From an uncultured Muribaculaceae bacterium (GTDB lineage Bacteria; Bacteroidota; Bacteroidia; Bacteroidales; Muribaculaceae): DNA of 64,000 bases. Of this stretch, positions 27,023 through 35,591 are shown piece by piece. Each line of letters starts with the position of its first letter. The first letter of the stretch is position 1. The stretch lies in NCBI GenBank assembly GCA_944320595.1, contig CALUIB010000011.1, forward strand, positions 33,133 through 97,132, in the 5' to 3' direction. The notes beneath the pieces are model-generated. The model saw only the letters and a list, made by a program, of their open reading frames with translations. It made no database searches and was not told where the DNA came from. The translations under genes were made by a program, and so were the position numbers.

Positions 27023-27938
27023 TATGCTGCGCAGCCGTTTCAGAATGGCATCGCTGCTGGCACGCATCATTTACGTCAACATCGGCGTGTTTGTGGTGCT
27101 GCGGCTCGTAGGCATTGCCGGTTTCCTGTTTGGGTTCGATGCTGGCGGCATTATAAGCTATGTGGAGTTGCCGTCGTCGCCGTGGTGGTTCCTGCGGCAG
27201 CCGTGGACTATCGTCACATATATGTTTGCCCACTACGATGTGCTGCATATACTCTTCAATATGCTTTGGCTGTGGTGGTTCGGGCAATTGTTTCTGCAAT
27301 TTTTCTCGCCGCGGCATCTCACGGGGCTTTATTTCGTTGGCGGCATTGGCGGCGGGCTGCTGTATATGCTTGCCTACAACCTGCTGCCGGCATTTGCATG
27401 GCACAACGGGCTGCTGCTGGGGGCATCGGCCGCCGTAATAGCCATTGTGGTGGCAACGGCAGTGCAAGCCCCGAATTACAAAGTGGGGCTGCTGTTCTTT
27501 GGCGAAATATCCATTAAATGGATTGCCATAGTGACCATATTCATCGACTTTATCAGCATCTCGGCCGACAATGCGGGTGGGCATATCTCGCACATCGGCG
27601 GCGCATTGGTAGGGTTGCTGTTTGTGGTGCTGCTGCGACGCGGAATCGACATCACGGCGTGGTTCAATGCCATAATCGACTTCGCCGTCAACAGCTATCG
27701 GCGCATCTTTTCGGGGGCGGGGAAGCGTGTAAGTTTCAAGCCGCCGCACAGGCGCGGCAGCCGGCGCAGGTCAACGCCCCCGCCACCTCCGCCTCAAGGC
27801 GGCAACAGAGGCATCTCGCCCGAGGACGAGCGTGTGATGGACGAAATACTGAAGAAGATAAAAGTGTCGGGCTACGGCGCACTGACCGACGAAGAAAAGA
27901 GCCGCCTGTTCCAAGCGAGCCGCAGGCGGCAGAATTGA
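27006..27938 (+). CDS. Rhomboid family intramembrane serine protease 2
   Basis: A 310-residue second rhomboid. It shows AHYDVLHILFNMLWLWWFG, GASAAVIAIVVA with the catalytic Ser (Ala replaces the usual last Gly of GxSG) and GGHISHIGGALVGLL with the His. A proline- and arginine-rich linker (RRGSRRRSTPPPPPPQGG) leads to a small C-terminal helical domain with VSGYGALTDEEKSRLF, typical of this Bacteroidota group. The start at 27006 is GTG and overlaps the previous gene; ATG at 27024 is the alternative. The two products may act on related substrates. Confidence 0.88.
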   Translation: MADFIDMLRSRFRMASLLARIIYVNIGVFVVLRLVGIAGFLFGFDAGGIISYVELPSSPWWFLRQPWTIVTYMFAHYDVLHILFNMLWLWWFGQLFLQFFSPRHLTGLYFVGGIGGGLLYMLAYNLLPAFAWHNGLLLGASAAVIAIVVATAVQAPNYKVGLLFFGEISIKWIAIVTIFIDFISISADNAGGHISHIGGALVGLLFVVLLRRGIDITAWFNAIIDFAVNSYRRIFSGAGKRVSFKPPHRRGSRRRSTPPPPPPQGGNRGISPEDERVMDEILKKIKVSGYGALTDEEKSRLFQASRRRQN

Positions 27939-27949
27939 ATAAAAATAGG

Positions 27950-29071
27950 ATGAAAGGAATAAAGGGGATTTGGAAATTGGCAAAAGTGGGCGGCATGGTA
28001 TTTACCGTGCTGCTTGCGGTGGCATACGTCGCATCGGCGTATGGCGGGATGGTCAATCCTTCCGAGACCACTCGCTATGCGCTGCTGTGCCTTGGCTATC
28101 CGCTGTTTTTCATAGCCTCGTGCGTGGTGTTGATAGTGTGGCTTGCGCTCGGGCAATGGAAGATAGCCGCCGTGACGGCAATTTCGCTGCTTGCCACGCT
28201 GGAGCCTATTGGCACATATTTCCCGCTCAACCTCCCTTGGGGAAACGAATTGTCGCCGCAAGAGCGGCAACGGTCGTTCAAGCTGTTGACGTTTAACGTG
28301 ATGAATTTCACTGATTTCGACGGCACGGTGCATGAGCGCAACCGCACGGCGCAATATATTCTTGATACCGATGCCGACATAGTGTGCCTGCAAGAGGGTG
28401 CGCGGTATGAGCCGATAACCGACATAAAGTTGATAAAGGAAATGCTACCCGAGTTGCGTGAGCGTTACCCCTATTACACGAAGGGCATCGACGACATGGT
28501 GCTGCTGTCGAAGTTCCCGTTCACACAGGGCGACGACTGCGTGGAGGAGGTAGGCAAGAAAGTGGTGACATACGACGTGCAGCTGCCCTGCGGCGACACT
28601 GTGAGGATATTCAACTGCCACCTGCACTCGATAGGACTGACGACCGACGACAAGGAGATTTACCGCCAAATCACTGATGTCAACGACCTCGACAAGTTGC
28701 AGCCAGCCGAGGCCATGCAGGAATTGCGCAGCAGCCTGTTCTCGAAACTCTCGAAGGCTTTTGTGGTAAGAGGCAAGCAGGCTCGGAAATTGCGAGAATT
28801 TATCGACCGGGCAGGCAGGAACGTGATTGTGTGTGGCGATTTCAACGACACGCCGGGGTCGTATTCCTACCGCACGGTACGCGGCAGCGACCTGCGCGAT
28901 GCATACTTAGATTGCGGCTTTGGCCCCACCATCACCTACCACGACAATCGTTTCTACTTCAAAATCGACCAAATTCTGTACCGCGGCGACCTTGAGGCCG
29001 TGGCCATAGAGCGCGGTAAAATCAATTCCTCCGACCACTACCCCCTCGTCGCCACCTTCGTGTGCGACTGA
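27950..29071 (+). CDS. Endonuclease/exonuclease/phosphatase (EEP) family membrane protein
   Basis: A 373-residue protein: two or three N-terminal membrane helices (about residues 10-95) and an EEP domain. Catalytic motifs are visible: LTFNVMNFTDF (Asn), VCLQEGARY (metal-binding Glu), IFNCHLHS, VCGDFNDTPGSYSY and SSDHYPLVATF (Asp-His pair). It should hydrolyse phosphodiester or phosphomonoester bonds at the cell envelope; the substrate is unknown. It starts 11 bases after the second rhomboid gene, probably in the same operon. The open frame extends upstream to 27518, but that part overlaps the rhomboid gene. Confidence 0.87.
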   Translation: MKGIKGIWKLAKVGGMVFTVLLAVAYVASAYGGMVNPSETTRYALLCLGYPLFFIASCVVLIVWLALGQWKIAAVTAISLLATLEPIGTYFPLNLPWGNELSPQERQRSFKLLTFNVMNFTDFDGTVHERNRTAQYILDTDADIVCLQEGARYEPITDIKLIKEMLPELRERYPYYTKGIDDMVLLSKFPFTQGDDCVEEVGKKVVTYDVQLPCGDTVRIFNCHLHSIGLTTDDKEIYRQITDVNDLDKLQPAEAMQELRSSLFSKLSKAFVVRGKQARKLREFIDRAGRNVIVCGDFNDTPGSYSYRTVRGSDLRDAYLDCGFGPTITYHDNRFYFKIDQILYRGDLEAVAIERGKINSSDHYPLVATFVCD

Positions 29072-29099
29072 ACTTGTGAAAGCCTACGGGGCACTATTG

Positions 29100-30308
29100 T
29101 TACTTGAACAGGCTCATCACGTTGGCGGGGGGGCGCTGGGCATCGAGTTCGCGTTTCATGAATTCCATGTAGGGGGCTGAGTGCTCGAAGAACTGGTAGT
29201 AGCCTTGGCACAGGTAGTTGAGGCCGGGCTCGCCGTCGGCAGTTGTGGCAAAGCGGTTCTTGGGGCACTCGCCGTTGCAGATGGTGGAGAACTTGCACTC
29301 ACGGCACTGCCGCGGCAGCGAGCCGCGTTTCATTGCGCCGAATTGCGACTGCCGCGGGCTATACATCATTTCGGCAAGTGTGCTGCTGCCGATATTGCCG
29401 AGCAGGTACTCGGGGAACACGAAGTGGTCGCACGAATACACGTCGCCGTTAAATTCCATCACCCCGGCATGGCCGCACGTGCGGGCCATGGAGCACACGC
29501 CGGGTTCCACACCGACATAGTTGGCAAGCGTGGCATCGAACAGCTGCACGTAGTAGCTGCCCACATCGTTGCGCACCCATTCGTCGAAAATGGTGCACAG
29601 GAAGTCGCCCCACTGGCGCGGCGACACCGAGAAGTCGGCCACCTCGGTAGCCTCGCGTGTGGCAAGCGAGGCCAGCTGCACATATTCGCTGCCGGCCACC
29701 ATGCGTTCCACTATGGGTGTGAATTGCAGGTAGTGGCATTCTATGTCTTTGAAGAAATGGTAAAATTCAAGTGGATAATCCCCGTTGTAGTCGTTCACCA
29801 CGGCCATGCCGTTCCATTCCACACCATGCTTTTTCAGTAGTTCTATGCCGCGCATCACACGGGCAAACGTGGGCTGCCCGCCACGCGAACGGCGGTACTC
29901 GTCGTGGAAACGCTCGGGGCCGTCGATTGATATGCCTATGAGCCACCCTTCGTCCTTGAAAAAGCGGCACCATTCGTCGTTAAGCAGGATGCCGTTGGTT
30001 TGCAGACAATTAAGGATGTTGTGCCCATGCGCATACTTCTTTTGCAGGGCCACTGCCTTGCGGTAAAAGCTGAGAGGACGCAGCAGAGCCTCGCCCCCGT
30101 GCCATGTGAACATGACATCGCGCATGGTCTGCGACCCGATGTATTGCTCCACAAACCGTTCGAGCAGGCTTTCGCTCAGCAGGTGGTTAGGCACACGGCG
30201 GTAAAGCCCCGATTTCTCAAGGTAGTAACAATACTCGCAAGCGAGGTTGCACGTAGCCCCCACGGGCTTGAGCATCACATATAGTGGACGTTCAAAAGGG
30301 TTTTCCAT
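29100..30308 (-). CDS. Anaerobic sulfatase-maturating radical SAM enzyme (anSME)
   Basis: A 402-residue radical SAM/SPASM enzyme. The radical SAM cluster motif C-x3-C-x2-C is CNLACEYC at residues 20-27. The C-terminal SPASM cysteines are CSMARTCGHAG, VYSCDHFVFPEYLLGNI and CRECKFSTICNGECPKN. The TWHGGEALLRP segment and the layout are those of anSME, which oxidises the active-site Ser or Cys of sulfatases to formylglycine without oxygen. The Ser-type sulfatase at 9554-11107 is its obvious client although the genes are 18 kb apart. ATG at 30308 was chosen over the in-frame TTG at 30323. Confidence 0.93.
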   Translation of the reverse strand: MENPFERPLYVMLKPVGATCNLACEYCYYLEKSGLYRRVPNHLLSESLLERFVEQYIGSQTMRDVMFTWHGGEALLRPLSFYRKAVALQKKYAHGHNILNCLQTNGILLNDEWCRFFKDEGWLIGISIDGPERFHDEYRRSRGGQPTFARVMRGIELLKKHGVEWNGMAVVNDYNGDYPLEFYHFFKDIECHYLQFTPIVERMVAGSEYVQLASLATREATEVADFSVSPRQWGDFLCTIFDEWVRNDVGSYYVQLFDATLANYVGVEPGVCSMARTCGHAGVMEFNGDVYSCDHFVFPEYLLGNIGSSTLAEMMYSPRQSQFGAMKRGSLPRQCRECKFSTICNGECPKNRFATTADGEPGLNYLCQGYYQFFEHSAPYMEFMKRELDAQRPPANVMSLFK

Positions 30309-30333
30309 TTCGTAAGTCGGCAAAAAGTCAATC

Positions 30334-30341
30334 CAAAGTTA
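30334..30341 (-). promoter_or_regulatory. anSME promoter -7 element
   Basis: TAACTTTG on the minus strand matches TAnnTTTG and lies 25 bases upstream of the chosen start codon. Confidence 0.6.
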
Positions 30342-30403
30342 CTACATTTGGCCGAAACATGAAAATCGGCGGGTGCCGAGCCTGTCGGCATTGAGACAAA
30401 AAG

Positions 30404-30446
30404 GCGGCGGGCTTGCCCTCTGGGGGGATAGTTGCAAGCCCGCCGC
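30404..30446 (-). terminator. Terminator of the TonB receptor-lipoprotein operon
   Basis: GCGGCGGGCTTGC (30404-30416) and GCAAGCCCGCCGC (30434-30446) pair perfectly over 13 bp. On the minus strand it comes 21 bases after the lipoprotein stop and is followed by CTTTTTGTC. Confidence 0.8.
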
Positions 30447-30467
30447 TATTATGCTATGTCGCTGCGG

Positions 30468-31322
30468 TTAGTTGGCCGGTGCGAACATTTGTGCCTTGAA
30501 CGACACCTCCATGCCCATGCACTTGAATGTGCCTGTCACGTTCTCGTTTTGGAAATAAGATGTGGGGTTGAACGACGGGTTCATCGTTGCCGAGAAGTCG
30601 GTTATTTTGTACTTGGGGTAGGGTGTGTTGGATATTTCGGGAATGATGCTGTCGGCCTTCAATTCAAGGAAAGTGCCGGTAATCGACGGGGTGACCGTTA
30701 TGCTGGGGAATACCATTGATTGTATTCCGGGCATTTCGTCAACGAATTTAATATTGGCCAAAGCCAGGTCAACGAGTGCCGAATCGGCGTTGATGCGGTA
30801 AACCACCGACGCACGGCTCTCGTCGTAGTCGTAGGGTTCCGACCCCGGTGCTGTGGTGGTCACGGAGTTGTAGTTATACACTACCCCGTCGGGGAATGCG
30901 GTGATGTTGGTTGAGCCGTTCAGCGTGTAGCGCATATCGAGCGTGTTGCCGGTGTATTGGCCGTAGAGGTTGGTAATCTCGATGCCCGACAGTGGAGTGC
31001 CGTTGGCATCGACCGGCGTAATTGCCTCGGCGTGGAATGTGTATCCGAGGCTGTTGGATACCGCCATGGGCAGCCCTTGCAGGTTGAAAGCCACGGGCGA
31101 GATGTCCTTGTCGCTTATGCGGATGTTGATGTATGGCGAATTGGTCAGTTCCATCTCGAAGAAGTAGCTTGCTGTGTTGAGCGTCGATGTGCCGTCGGCG
31201 GCTGATTTTATCTGCACCATGTCGGCGTTGAGCTGCATGGTGTTGCTCACTTCGTTGTCGCCAAGGCACGAAGTGAGTGCCACGGGGATTGCGGCGAGCA
31301 GCAATAGCATTGTCTTTTTCAT
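30468..31322 (-). CDS. Lipoprotein of unknown function, TonB receptor partner
   Basis: A 284-residue lipoprotein with signal peptide MKKTMLLLLAAIPVALTSC, where Cys19 sits in a lipobox. The rest is beta-rich with alternating hydrophobic residues, and two similar halves are suggested by the repeated pattern around residues 30-130 and 150-270. I do not recognise the family. It starts 25 bases after the TonB-dependent receptor gene and shares its terminator, so it is probably a surface or periplasmic partner of that receptor. Confidence 0.75.
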   Translation of the reverse strand: MKKTMLLLLAAIPVALTSCLGDNEVSNTMQLNADMVQIKSAADGTSTLNTASYFFEMELTNSPYINIRISDKDISPVAFNLQGLPMAVSNSLGYTFHAEAITPVDANGTPLSGIEITNLYGQYTGNTLDMRYTLNGSTNITAFPDGVVYNYNSVTTTAPGSEPYDYDESRASVVYRINADSALVDLALANIKFVDEMPGIQSMVFPSITVTPSITGTFLELKADSIIPEISNTPYPKYKITDFSATMNPSFNPTSYFQNENVTGTFKCMGMEVSFKAQMFAPAN

Positions 31323-31347
31323 TGTTGTGATAATATGAGTTTTGTGT

Positions 31348-33621
31348 TTATATGTTTAATCTCAATGTCGCGCCCACAGTGAGCGGCTTGCCGCGCTGGA
31401 AGAAGGCGTTGCCTATCGACACGAAGTAGAACGTGCGGTAGTCGGTGTCGGCAAGGTTTTCGCCCCACAGCTCAAGCGAGTAGTGCTGCCCCGACAGTGT
31501 CACCGATGCTCCCGGCAGGCAGTACATGGGCTGTTTCTCATCGTTGGTTTCATTCCAGTATATCTCGCCCACTGCCCGTGCATGAGCATCGATGGCGATG
31601 CTGCCGAGCCATGTGCGTTTTACTGGAACTACGTAGTTCACGGCTGCAAAGATAGTGTTTTTGGGGGCATAAGGGATATATTTGCCCGAATAATTTTCCC
31701 GACCGTTGTCAAATTCTATGAACCGTGCGTCGGTAAAACCGTAGCTCACTGACACCGTGAGTGGGTCGATGGGGGTGGCACGGATTGATGCCTCGGCCCC
31801 GTAGCTGCGCGAGCGTCCGGCATTGGTCATTATGCGCCCGGTGGTGTTCCCGTCGGGGAACATGGTGAGCTGCTGGTCGGTGGTGTGGATATAGAACACC
31901 GACAGGTCGGTGCGTATGCGCCCGCCAAAGCATTCGGCGTGTGCCCCGGCCTCTATGGTCCAGTTTGTTTCGGGCTTGTAGGCTATGATTTCTTCCACTT
32001 TGTAGCTTGAGCCAAAGCCCATGTAGTTCATCAACCGTTGCTGCAGCACGTCGCTAAACATTTGCGTGTTGAATCCTCCGGCTTTGTATCCTTTTGCCAC
32101 CGAGGCGAATACCGATATGGGTTGCGGCGTGTCGAAACTGTATGATGCGGCCACCTTCGGCAGCAGTTGCAGGAAAGTCTTGGTGCGGCTGCCCGGGTCG
32201 TTGATGTTCACGTCGTCGTGCCTGTAAACCGAGCCATCGGTGGCACGGATTATATCGTAGCCAGTGTTGCACCAGCTCACGTAATTCAGGCGGTTGAATT
32301 CAAAGTCGAGCCGCAGTGCGGCGGTGAATGTCCACCGGTCGAGCTTGTAGGTCGATTGGTGGTACAGCGCAAGCCCGAAGTTGTGAGTCTTGAAATTGCT
32401 GTTCAGCACGAATTGTGGCGACTCCCAACGTATTGGATAGTCGGGGTTTTCCTGGTTGCGGTGTTTCAGTATCAGGCTGTCGATGCCCACCTCCTTGAAC
32501 GTAACCGGTGCATCCATCAGCGTGCGCTTGTAGAACCCGAAGAACCCCGTCAGCCACGAGTAGGGCTTGCCGTTGCCGTCGGGTGACCTGAACGTGAGGT
32601 CGTGCGTCAGCGCGTGTTCCCGCCGCTTTTGCGTCAGTGTGAAATATGGCACAGGCAGGAAGTCCTGGTCGAGCGTCATGTTGTCGTCGAGGTATTGGTA
32701 GGAAGTGATGCTCGTCATTTTGTATTTGTCGCGGGTCAATTCCATCGTGAGCCCGTCGCTGATGCCGGTGCGGCGGTAGAAGCAGGTGTCGTTGTAGCTA
32801 ATCTTGCCGAGCATGGCCGACTCGTAGGGGTATCCCCCTTGTTGGGAAACGGAGAACGACAGCACATTGTCGATGCGCAAGTCTTTGCTGGCTTTCCATT
32901 GCAGCTTGGCGCGTCCTTCGCCTATTTTCTCGTGGTCGAGCTTACGCCCGGTGTATTCGTTGGTGAAGAAACCGTCCGACGAGGAGTAGCCGCCTGCCAC
33001 CGACAGCCCGAGCCGCTCGTCTGCGAGCAAGTGATAGGTTGACAAGCCCACACGGAAGGAATTACCGCTTGAATAAGCGAGCATTGCACGTGAACCTTGG
33101 AAGTTGAATGGCGACAGCGTGGTCACGTTGATTACGCCGGCCATGGTGTTTCGCCCGAACAGTGCGCTTTGCGGGCCGCGCAGCACCTCGATGCGCTCTA
33201 TGTCGAGCAGGTCGAGGTCGTAATTCTCCTTGGTCAGGATAGGCACGTTGTCGATGTTCATTCCCACCACCGGCTGGTCGATGCGAGTGCCTTGCCCGCG
33301 CATATATATCGATGAAGTCATGCGCGAGCCGTAGTCGGGAATGTAGAAGTTTGGCACCATCGCGCTCACGTCCTTGAAAGAGTACACGCGGTACCGTTCT
33401 ATTTCTCGCTTGCCTATGGTGGTCGATGCAATGGCCTTGTTCTTGAACCCGTCGCCATATTTTATGGCGGTGACCGACAATTCGCCCAGCGTGATTATCG
33501 AGTCGGCTGTGAAATCGGCAGGCAGAGCCTCGGCCTTTGCCGTGAAGGCGGCCGCTGCGGCTACGATGGCAGCCGTGCAAGTTGCCAGTGCGTGTCTCAA
33601 ATCAATCAATCTGCTATTCAT
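31348..33621 (-). CDS. TonB-dependent outer membrane receptor
   Basis: A 757-residue receptor. A signal region rich in alanine (residues 10-30) is followed by a TonB-box-like ITLGELSVTAIK and a plug domain with DVSAMVPNFYIPDYGSRMTSSIYMRGQGTRID and the siderophore-receptor-type block LDLLDIERIEVLRGPQSALFGRNTMAGVINVTT. The barrel follows and ends in aromatic-rich strands (GKPLTVGATLRLNI). It lacks the N-terminal carboxypeptidase-like domain of SusC proteins, so iron-siderophore or another small nutrient is more likely than glycan. The substrate is not identifiable. Confidence 0.9.
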   Translation of the reverse strand: MNSRLIDLRHALATCTAAIVAAAAAFTAKAEALPADFTADSIITLGELSVTAIKYGDGFKNKAIASTTIGKREIERYRVYSFKDVSAMVPNFYIPDYGSRMTSSIYMRGQGTRIDQPVVGMNIDNVPILTKENYDLDLLDIERIEVLRGPQSALFGRNTMAGVINVTTLSPFNFQGSRAMLAYSSGNSFRVGLSTYHLLADERLGLSVAGGYSSSDGFFTNEYTGRKLDHEKIGEGRAKLQWKASKDLRIDNVLSFSVSQQGGYPYESAMLGKISYNDTCFYRRTGISDGLTMELTRDKYKMTSITSYQYLDDNMTLDQDFLPVPYFTLTQKRREHALTHDLTFRSPDGNGKPYSWLTGFFGFYKRTLMDAPVTFKEVGIDSLILKHRNQENPDYPIRWESPQFVLNSNFKTHNFGLALYHQSTYKLDRWTFTAALRLDFEFNRLNYVSWCNTGYDIIRATDGSVYRHDDVNINDPGSRTKTFLQLLPKVAASYSFDTPQPISVFASVAKGYKAGGFNTQMFSDVLQQRLMNYMGFGSSYKVEEIIAYKPETNWTIEAGAHAECFGGRIRTDLSVFYIHTTDQQLTMFPDGNTTGRIMTNAGRSRSYGAEASIRATPIDPLTVSVSYGFTDARFIEFDNGRENYSGKYIPYAPKNTIFAAVNYVVPVKRTWLGSIAIDAHARAVGEIYWNETNDEKQPMYCLPGASVTLSGQHYSLELWGENLADTDYRTFYFVSIGNAFFQRGKPLTVGATLRLNI

Positions 33622-33625
33622 GCTG

Positions 33626-33633
33626 CAAAATTA
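33626..33633 (-). promoter_or_regulatory. TonB receptor promoter -7 element
   Basis: TAATTTTG on the minus strand matches TAnnTTTG but ends only four bases before the start codon at 33621. Transcription would then begin at or just past the ATG, so either the mRNA is leaderless or this match is not the promoter. Confidence 0.4.
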
Positions 33634-33757
33634 CAACCAAACCATCACCCGTGCAATCACAACAATTAGTGAAAAAACGCATGCGGTTGGGTATAATAAT
33701 TGTTATTTTGCTTGAGGTGTGTTACATCGACTTGGTTATCTCGTCGGGTTCGGATTT

Positions 33758-33972
33758 GATAAAAGCGCCATAGCCCTGTATCTCTTACCGATAAGGGAAA
33801 GCAAGTTGCCAAGATGCTTGGTGCAGACAGGATAATTGCTGTTAATTGGGATACGATACGTGAAACAATAGAGCAGTCTGGAGTGAAGAATGATTATGAT
33901 GTGCAAGAATATTGCTTGATAACGGCCTCGGTGAAACCAGAGAAGTCCTTTGATACGTCGTCGATTGTATAG
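33758..33972 (+). pseudogene. Degraded C-terminal gene fragment
   Basis: From 33778 an uninterrupted frame reads VSLTDKGKQVAKMLGADR and on to a TAG at 33970, with protein-like composition and a winged-helix-like LTDKGKQVA segment. The upstream part continues in another frame (GFDKSAIALYL), as if one base had been lost or gained. No intact start is present. It looks like the tail of a decayed gene for a small DNA-binding or ATP-binding protein. The rest of the gap, 33634-34165 apart from this fragment, shows nothing else. Confidence 0.35.
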
Positions 33973-34165
33973 AATTAAAGAATTTGCGTTTTAAAGTGGG
34001 CAACCAGTGCAATTGTTCTTCAGGGTGCTTGGGATTATGGCTCGTGACAAGTATATTTCGGAAAAGAACGCTTGAAGGCAGGCTGTCGCGGTGGGGCATA
34101 TGAGTTTCGGCTCAATTTTGCTGTTGAATAACATAACAAAATTGACAAATATTAAGGCTCATATC

Positions 34166-34198
34166 TTTCGGTCGGAAAGAAAACATTTACTATATTTG
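34166..34198 (+). promoter_or_regulatory. Promoter of the nuo operon
   Basis: TATATTTG (34191-34198) is a full match to TAnnTTTG, with a weaker TTTCG at 34166-34170 about 20 bases upstream. The transcript would begin near 34206, giving a leader of about 335 bases before nuoA. Confidence 0.65.
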
Positions 34199-34205
34199 CA
34201 CAATA

Positions 34206-34539
34206 ATTAACAACGCCTTACACCACTTAGTGCTGCGAAGTGGCATTGTGGTGAGAATCAATGCGTTGTGTTTGTTTAACCTGAGACGAAAACAATTTAA
34301 CCTGTGCAGCGATTAAGCCACATATTGCTATCCATGCCATGCCTCCATTGCGGCGAGTGGCGTGGGATATGTATGCACGGCGGGCACATTCGACTAAGGT
34401 TGGCAGGTTGTGAGGGAAGTGACGCAAGACGAGATGGGGAAAGGGCACCGTACCCGGGCAGGGGGCAGGCGCACGGCGGCCATCTCTCTTTTTTTGATTG
34501 AATGTTTTGAAATATAAATACAGAAAGTAGTATATAAAT
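34206..34539 (+). other. Long GC-rich leader of the nuo operon
   Basis: No gene is visible. The leader holds CCACTT-N9-AAGTGG near its 5' end (about 34219-34240) and a possible CCATGCC/GGCGTGG stem at about 34336-34372. A GC-rich stretch at 34440-34485 ends in CTCTCTTTTTTTGA, which resembles an attenuator tail. I could not match it to a known riboswitch; regulation by this leader is speculation. Confidence 0.35.
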
Positions 34540-34914
34540 ATGGAATTATCAGTATTCGGTATTCAAAGCACGACGTTGATGGTCGTTGCATTGTTGACGG
34601 GAATTGGTCTCGTCGCCGCGGCGCTCATAATCGCGCGGCTGATTTCCCCGCGGTCGTTCAGCCCGCAGAAGGGCGAGCCTTACGAGTGTGGCGTGGAAAC
34701 ACGCGGCGAGAGCATGGTGCAATTCAAGGTGGGTTATTACCTGTTTGCAATCCTGTTCCTGATGTTCGATGTGGAGACCGTGTTCCTCTTCCCGTGGGCA
34801 GCCGTGTGCCGCAGCCTCGGCCCTAACGGCCTGTTGAGCGTCATTGTGTTCTTGGTAGTGTTGGTTTTGGGCCTCGCATACGCTTGGCGGAAAGGAGCAT
34901 TGCAATGGAAGTAA
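34540..34914 (+). CDS. nuoA: NADH-quinone oxidoreductase subunit A
   Basis: A 124-residue membrane subunit of complex I with three helices. It contains the family block PYECGVETRGESMVQFKVGYYLFAILFLMFDVETVFLFPWA, including the conserved Asp-Val-Glu in helix 2 and the loop that lies by the quinone channel. It begins the nuo operon and its last 10 bases overlap the nuoB start (ATGGAAGTAA). Confidence 0.95.
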   Translation: MELSVFGIQSTTLMVVALLTGIGLVAAALIIARLISPRSFSPQKGEPYECGVETRGESMVQFKVGYYLFAILFLMFDVETVFLFPWAAVCRSLGPNGLLSVIVFLVVLVLGLAYAWRKGALQWK

Positions 34915-35516
34915 AGATAAAAAGCATGAAGCGCGAGGACTTCAAGGATAACGAATATATTGATAACCTTGTGGCCGAGCTTAATGCCAGCGGCGCAAAC
35001 GTGGTAGTGGGCCAGTTTGACAAGCTAATCAACTGGGGGCGCGCCAATTCGTTGTGGCCGTTGTGCTTTGGTACAAGCTGTTGTGCAATCGAGTTCATGC
35101 ACTTGGGTGCAGCTCGCCACGACATGGCTCGTTTCGGATTTGAGGTGGCCCGCAACTCGGCTCGCCAGGCCGATTACATAATGGTGCAAGGCACCATCGT
35201 TCACCGCATGGCACCCGCGCTTGTGCGCCTGTGGGAGCAGCTTGCCGAGCCTAAGTATGCGATAGCCTGCGGCGGCTGCGCCGTTTCGGGCGGCCCGTTC
35301 AAGGGGTCGTATTGCGTGGTTGACGGTGTTGACCAGCTTATACCCATCGACGTGTATATCCCCGGTTGCCCTCCGCGCCCCGAGGCCATGTTCTATGGCC
35401 TGATGCAGCTGCAACGCAAGATAAAGGTTGAACGTTTCTTCGGCGGGGTGAACCGTCAGGAGAAGTTGGCCGACTTCATATCCTCGCACCCCGAAAAGGC
35501 CGAGGCCATGGAATAA
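34905..35516 (+). CDS. nuoB: NADH-quinone oxidoreductase subunit B
   Basis: A 203-residue peripheral-arm subunit that binds the terminal 4Fe-4S cluster N2 next to the quinone site. The cluster ligands are seen as CFGTSCCAIEFMHLGAARHD (tandem CC), GGCAVSGGPF and YIPGCPPRPEA. The ATG at 34905 overlaps the end of nuoA and gives a normal N-terminus; in-frame codons from 34884 are less likely. Confidence 0.96.
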   Translation: MEVKIKSMKREDFKDNEYIDNLVAELNASGANVVVGQFDKLINWGRANSLWPLCFGTSCCAIEFMHLGAARHDMARFGFEVARNSARQADYIMVQGTIVHRMAPALVRLWEQLAEPKYAIACGGCAVSGGPFKGSYCVVDGVDQLIPIDVYIPGCPPRPEAMFYGLMQLQRKIKVERFFGGVNRQEKLADFISSHPEKAEAME

Positions 35517-35591
35517 GTGTGGCGCCTGAGCGAGAGCGTAGAGAGATTATTAAGACACATAAGAACGAAAATATATACACATTAATATATA

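Noticed and set aside
27518..27949. Upstream extension of the EEP-family protein by 144 codons.
   Set aside because: It overlaps the second rhomboid gene in another frame and has shadow-like composition; the ATG at 27950 gives a normal membrane start.
34206..34539. Known riboswitch in the nuo leader (cobalamin, TPP or molybdenum cofactor).
   Set aside because: None of the conserved core strings of these classes is present.
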